Positions 58,998 to 64,000 of a stretch of DNA of 64,000 nucleotides are shown here, one piece after another. Source of the DNA: Boesenbergia rotunda. Its lineage: Eukaryota; Streptophyta; Magnoliopsida; Zingiberales; Zingiberaceae. Under the pieces are notes generated by a model. The model made no database searches, was not told the origin of the DNA, and was given only the letters and a program-made list of their open reading frames with translations. Positions within the stretch are counted from its first letter, which is position 1. Every line of letters starts with the position of its first letter. The stretch is from assembly GCA_024364735.1 (NCBI GenBank), contig JAGFNQ010002581.1:62001-126000 (forward strand). The letters are read 5' to 3'. A program made the position numbers and the translations under genes.

Positions 58998-61689
58998 TGT
59001 AACGCCCCAAATTTTGGGTTGCTTCCGATTGTAAAAAGGGCATAAAAATGTCGATATATATTATCAGATTGTATGACATTTATTTCATAAATGAATAAAA
59101 TTACCTTTTTGTGATTTTATGATTTAATGTTATGTGATTTCATTAGAAAGGATTAGGAATATGTAATTGCATAAATTAGAATATGTGATTTCATGAATTG
59201 GAATATGTGATTGCATAAATGTGATTTGAGAATATGAGAATGAATTGGGCTAATGGGCTTTGCAAAAGTGAAAAAACCAAAGAGGAGCAAAAATATGCTC
59301 TTGCCGAGGATCGAACCTTGGAACTCTTGGTAAGCAAAGCCTTGAAAAGCAACAAAGTAACCAATTCACCCAGCAGGGAATTGCTAAGAGGAAGGAAGGG
59401 AAATTCTTGTTAAGGGTTAGGGAATGTGAAAGGGTAGAGGAAGAGACTCTTGATGAGAAACCCCTTGGTGAAGGGACACTTGGAGAAGAGGCACTTTGTC
59501 TCTTCCCTTAGTAAATAAGAGGGAGTGCTAAGGGGCTAACCATCATTGTTGCAAACCCCTCACTCACTCTCCCTCTTCAATTTTCGAAATCCTAACTCCC
59601 CTCTTCCTCTTCAATTTTCGAAATTCAAACTCCTCTTCCTCCTTGAGATTTTCGAAAATCCAAGGGAAGGGTCTCATCCCAAGGGACACTCCCAAGACCC
59701 CATTGAAGGTTTGAATCTCTTGCAAGGCAAGAAGAAGTCAAGGACCTTAAGAGCAAGGACAAGCACATCCCCTCCGAACTAAGGGTATACCTTAAGGATA
59801 TTTAGCGAAAGAAGAAAGTGCCCCTCACTTGTAGCATAATTGTTGTGTATGATTTCCTTCTTCTTGTAGTTTGCGAAAATGGGGATTTGCCCTAGGTAAG
59901 TTTCGGCCACCCCTTAAGGGAAAGCCTTGGTTACTTTTTGATACATGAGAAGACCCCTTGGAACTTAGGGTATACCTATATGTTGATTTCCTTCAAGTTG
60001 TGATAACAAAAATTAGGGTTTGCACCCCCTACAAGTTTTGGCCAAGACATGGAAAAATTAGGGATTCAAGGGTTGAATTACTTTATGATGTATCTTATGT
60101 TAGTGTATGACATGATAGTATAGATAAGGTGTTTGTATAAATGGTTGTGTGAATGTTTGATTTCAAAAACCCTAAATCCCCCTACCCTACACTTTCGGCC
60201 AACCCTAGAAGAATTAGGGTTTAGGGTGCATGATTAACCTATGATGAAATCCATGTTTAATAATGTTGCATGATATGTATGTGAGGTGTTTGTGTAAATG
60301 TTTGTGTGAAGGTTTGATTTCCAAAAACCCTAATCCCCCTACCCTACACCATTCAGCCAACACCCTAAAGTTAGGGTTTGTAAAGGATAAACTACCCTAT
60401 GAGATATGCTTATGTTTGGGATGATGATATGTATATACAAGTGATGTTTAAATGGAATGTTTGATTGGAAAACTTAATTTTTCCCTAGCATGTGATATTC
60501 GGCCAAAGCATGGAACATTAGGTTTATGAAGGTTGATTACCCCATGATGTATGCTATGCTTAGTATGATACATGATGTATATATATATGATACTTGTATG
60601 GGATGTTGGATGTCAAAAACCTAAGCTACCTCCACCCTTAACTTTCGGCCAAAGGGCCCTATACTTGGGATTGGATTAATAAATACCATGCATGATAATG
60701 ATCTTGTGTAGGATAGGGCATGCTTGTGTGATTCTTGATATGTTAATTGGAATGCATGCTAGCCAAATTACAACTTTCGGCCAAGAGAGAGAGCTCTTGG
60801 ACCCTAGCCTTGGTTGCTCCCATGAAATGCATGCTTTATACTATGCTAGTTATCAAGATTATGAATGTATACATATGTATAAAAATGAGCCCTATAGGGC
60901 ATGGACGAAGAAGGCTTAGGGCCTAAAGAATGCTTCCCTAGAAAGTTGGGACTAAGAGCATACTTTATGAAAATGAAGAACATGATAACTATTTTATTTT
61001 GTAATGGCTTGTACTATAGACTCTTAAAGCGAGTCAAATAATTATGATACTAGGCTGAAGGACTTTTGAGAAGGCCTAGTAAACCCTAGTGGTTCGGGAT
61101 TAGCTACTTCGTTCCTATTCAGGGGCGCGCGCAAAACATGAAGTACAAGCTGGGCCCTAATGATTATGCTATGTTCAAGTATTATGTTTATATATTTTCA
61201 AAAGAACCTTCCTATAAAGTTAACATGCTTAGATGTTTAAACATGCTTAAATGCTTACCATGCTTGAATGTGATATATTCTCTTACCTTTTTCATGATAT
61301 CCGATTTTGTGAGTAGGACAGGGCCTTAATTACTAAGCTATTGCTTATCGTTTAGTGTTTTCCCTTATGCTACAGATAAAGGACGCTAAGCTATGGAGGC
61401 TGCGGGAGAAGGGCAAGTGTGTGTGTGATAGTGCTGGTGGATAAAAAGGATCTTGCTCTTAGTTGCTTCAAGTTTTGGAACTTGTCATGTTAAACCCATG
61501 TTATGTTTGCTATGTTTGAAGATGAATAAAAATAATCATGCTTCCGCTACATGAACCTTGCATGCTTAAATGATACATATGCCCATGCATAGATTAGATA
61601 GAAAAATATGAATGCATGCGTGTAGTTGTAATGTACGAAAATTAAAGTAGCGCCGCCGAATCCCTAGGGGATTAAGGGCGGGCGTTACA
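58998..61689 (+). mobile_element. Solo LTR, Tekay/Del-like, 2692 bp, duplication AGATG
   Basis: Begins TGTAACGCCCCAAATTTTGG and ends GGGCGGGCGTTACA, the near-palindromic ends typical of Ty3/gypsy Tekay/Del LTRs. Flanked by AGATG at 58993-58997 and 61690-61694. It interrupts the 158-bp repeat of the foldback element. Multiple AAACCCTA and TTTCGGCCAA motifs recur through 59870-60790. No internal coding domain is present. Orientation cannot be fixed without a PBS or PPT and is given as + arbitrarily. Confidence 0.9.
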
Positions 61690-62020
61690 AGATGGTTGGA
61701 CACCTAAAACATCATCTCCTACCTCTAACCTCTCTATTCATATTGAGTTTTCAGAAATCCAGATATGGGAGGTTCATCAGTGGGTTTTGGTCAAAACCCA
61801 CTAATATACCTAAAATCTCCTATTGCAACATAATTTATAATCATTAGAAGTTTGAACACCAAAAATACCATCTCCAAGCTCAACCCTAATTAGAACTATT
61901 GATATTTTTATTTAATTTACTTACATTTATCCAAGATTTGTTCAGACCCTCCAGGCCCAAGGAGTAGTTTAGCCATATCAGTGGGTTTTGACCAAAACCC
62001 ACTGATGGACCTCCCATATC

Positions 62021-62488
62021 TGGATTTCTGAAAACTCCATATGAATAGAAAGGTTAGAGGTAGGAGATGATGTTTTAGGTGTCCAACCATCTATATATTA
62101 GATATCACCAATGCAATAGGAGTAATTTAGCCATATCAGTGGGTTTTGACCAAAACTCACTGATGGATCTCCCATATCTGAATTTCTGAAAACCCTATAT
62201 CAATAGACAGGGTTGACCTAGGAGAAGATGTTTTAGGTGTCCAAACATCTATACACTCTATATCACCAATGCAATAGGAGTAGTTTAGAAATATCAGTGA
62301 GTTTTGATGGACCTATCATATCTGGATTTCTGAAAACTCCATATGAATAGAGAGGGTAGAGGTAGGAGATGATGTTTTAGGTGTCCAAACATCTATATAT
62401 TAGATATCACCAATGAAATAGGAATAGTTTAGAAATATCAGTGGGTTTTGATCAAAACCCACTAATGGACCTCCCATATCTGGATTTC
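62021..62488. repeat. 158-bp tandem units in the right arm (inverted)
   Basis: The inverted landmark TGGATTTC (or TGAATTTC) recurs at 62021, 62179, 62323 and 62481: steps of 158, 144 and 158 bp. The short step reflects loss of 14 bp in the GGGTTTTGACCAAAACCC palindrome, so arm pairing is not perfect. Confidence 0.9.
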
Positions 62489-63407
62489 TTTATAATAATA
62501 TTTTATTATTATGTAATTATATATTATACTTTTTTATAAAAATTATAAATAATATGTAATTATATATTATACCTTTTTATAAAAATTTTTTTATATTTTT
62601 TATATTTAATATGATGAAGGACCTGAAGTCATCAGACTTCAGGCCCTCACTGATGTCCTGAAGTCACCCTCACTAAATTTTTTTAATTTTAAAAAAAAAT
62701 TATATTTAATTATTATTTATTAAATTAATTATTTATAGGATATGAAGTTATTTGACTTCAGACCCTCTTGGGATGACTTCAGACCCTGCGTTTAAATATG
62801 AAATTAAGTGTTTTGATACATTTTTTTATATATTAATATATTTTTAAAATAGAAAAAAAATTTGAGTCCACGTCGGGCCTAAACCTGAAATCAAAAGATT
62901 TCAGGCCCAACGTAGGCCTGAAACAAAACATTTCAGGCCCACGCCTGAAATCAGTTTATATTTTTTAATTTTTTTATATATTAATATATTTATTAAATAT
63001 TATTAAATATATTAATTAATATTAATCAAATTTAAAAAAATCATTTGCCTTACGTTTTTACTGAAAAATATTTATATATTAATCAAAGTTTTAATCAATC
63101 GGCTGAAATATTAAAAAATGTTTATATATTAATCAAGTTTTAACTAAAATATTTTTTTAGTTTTTACCTTTCGTTTTTAGCGCCGATTCCATAATATATT
63201 ATTTTAAAATAAAAGTCTTAACAAGCATGTGCACGGACGTCTCGAAATTTATTACTGAGAGAGAGAAAGAGAAAGACAGTAGTTAGAAGGAGGGGTATAA
63301 GAGGAAGTTCACATAAAGGCCTGCGTCCTTTGGTAAAATAGAGACCATGATACGGAATTGATAATTTTCAATTTTTATGTACGCCCTTTGGTAAATTACC
63401 GTTCTTA

Positions 63408-63813
63408 TTTAGATAATCTCAATCAGTTGTAACTACCCAACAATTGAAAGATTGTTCTACTATTTGAAGCCTTTCAGATTTTTAGTTTTGGCTAGAGCTA
63501 TAGATCTTTTAGCATTGCCCATGTACATTGGAAAATAGGATGAGAAAGTGAGAGGATTTGGTGAATTGACATCTTTCATGGGAATCCTAGTGAGAGTAAA
63601 AAAGAAGAGGGATTTAGGTGTTTAAGAATATCCTTTTGTGTTATGGTAGGCACATCATCTAAGTTGTGATGACCTAAATCGTGTTAAAGCTAGATGTTTA
63701 TCTTAACTTCCTTATTTGCGTGATTTGCAAATTAAATAGGCTAGATGTATTATGGTCATGCCGTCTTCGTGAGAAGAAAAAAAAATAATTAACAAAATTT
63801 TTCAAATCTTAGG
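63408..63813. other. Intergenic DNA, nothing recognised
   Basis: No gene, repeat boundary or motif could be supported in this stretch. Confidence 0.5.
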
Positions 63814-63945
63814 CGATCGATCTAGCTTCACGGAAGTTTCCAACTGACTATTAGGATAAATTGGAAAGCGCTCGTGGTGGACGGTCTAGAAGTCCAACAT
63901 CACAGAGTTCGCGCCCCATTTGGAGAGGATCGTCTTCATGAGAAG
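63814..63945 (-). mobile_element. tRNA-type SINE, copy E (partial, minus strand)
   Basis: On the minus strand: CCAAATGGGGCGCGAACTC, GACTTCTAGACCGTCCACC, ACGAGCGCTTTCCAATTTAT, then AAACTTCCGTGAAGCTAG. These correspond to the body of the SINE at 38549. The tRNA-like head is not visible. Confidence 0.75.
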
Positions 63946-64000
63946 GCAGCATAAGTGGTTGTTGAGGGTCTCTCTATTTTAGGAGCCTCGATATTATCTA

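Larger units (their letters stand above)
57695..63407. mobile_element. Giant foldback element with about 1.4-kb inverted arms
   Basis: The left arm (57695-58997 plus 61695 to about 61815) is the inverted complement of the right arm (about 61955-63407), around a loop of about 140 bp. Outer ends contain GGCAATTTATCAAAGAGCG (left) and, on the opposite strand, GGTAATTTACCAAAGGGCG (right). Matching landmarks include ATTCCGTATCATGGT, GAATCGGCGCTAAAAACGAA, and GGCCCACGTTGGGCCTGAAA against related hairpins. Inner parts of both arms hold four 158-bp tandem units. Without the nested LTR the element is about 3.0 kb. No coding sequence is recognised. The ends resemble long-TIR MULEs, but the class is unproven. 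Confidence 0.85.

Noticed and set aside
59546..61329. Genes inside the 58998-61689 LTR
   Set aside because: Short frames only, no domain recognised; the segment is a single LTR bounded by a target duplication.

Overview
The window is nuclear DNA of a flowering plant. The genes have many short exons with GT-AG introns and plant-specific products (pectin galacturonosyltransferase, trichome-birefringence-like O-acetyltransferase, ABI5-type bZIP). Around them is AT-rich intergenic DNA filled with nested retrotransposon remnants. The style of the repeats (an Au-type SINE, Sirevirus-like and Tekay-like LTRs) and of the proteins suggests a monocot, possibly Zingiberales; that placement is inference.

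Layout, 1-40 kb (gene-rich): a trichome-birefringence-like (TBL) gene at 1.7-3.9 kb (+) with an in-frame TAG just before its catalytic DxxH motif; a plant-specific gene with a conserved N-terminal FPSLNMTHKEVGG block at 5.6-9.2 kb (+); a broken SCARECROW-like GRAS fragment at 9.6-10.2 kb; hAT transposon debris at 10.5-12.1 kb; a complete nine-exon GAUT7-like gene at 13.7-20.1 kb (+); an ABI5-like group A bZIP gene at 23.0-25.5 kb (-); the centromeric histone CENH3 gene at 28.6-32.4 kb (-); and an eight-exon gene encoding a predicted plastid/membrane protein with NUMOD3-type modules at 34.8-39.5 kb (-). The exon phases of all five complete models close in frame across every junction.

Layout, 40-64 kb (repeat island): a decayed Ty1/copia element with a 3' LTR (40.9-47.0 kb) interrupted by a 1386-bp solo LTR; a second, minus-strand copia remnant with partial gag, primer-binding site and 2.2-kb LTR (47.0-51.3 kb); an 84-bp-unit minisatellite split by a solo LTR that itself carries another solo LTR (51.3-55.0 kb); GC-rich and low-complexity sequence (55-57.5 kb); and a foldback element of about 3 kb with roughly 1.4-kb arms built of 158-bp tandem units, interrupted by a 2692-bp solo LTR (57.7-63.4 kb). 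Four solo LTRs have TG...CA ends and perfect 5-bp target duplications, so the nesting order can be read directly.

The genes do not form a pathway or operon. The observations most worth follow-up are the giant foldback element, the nonsense codon in the TBL gene, the 48-bp duplication that copies a splice acceptor in GAUT7, the CENH3 tail splicing, and a tRNA-type SINE family with one perfect copy flanked by an 18-bp target duplication.
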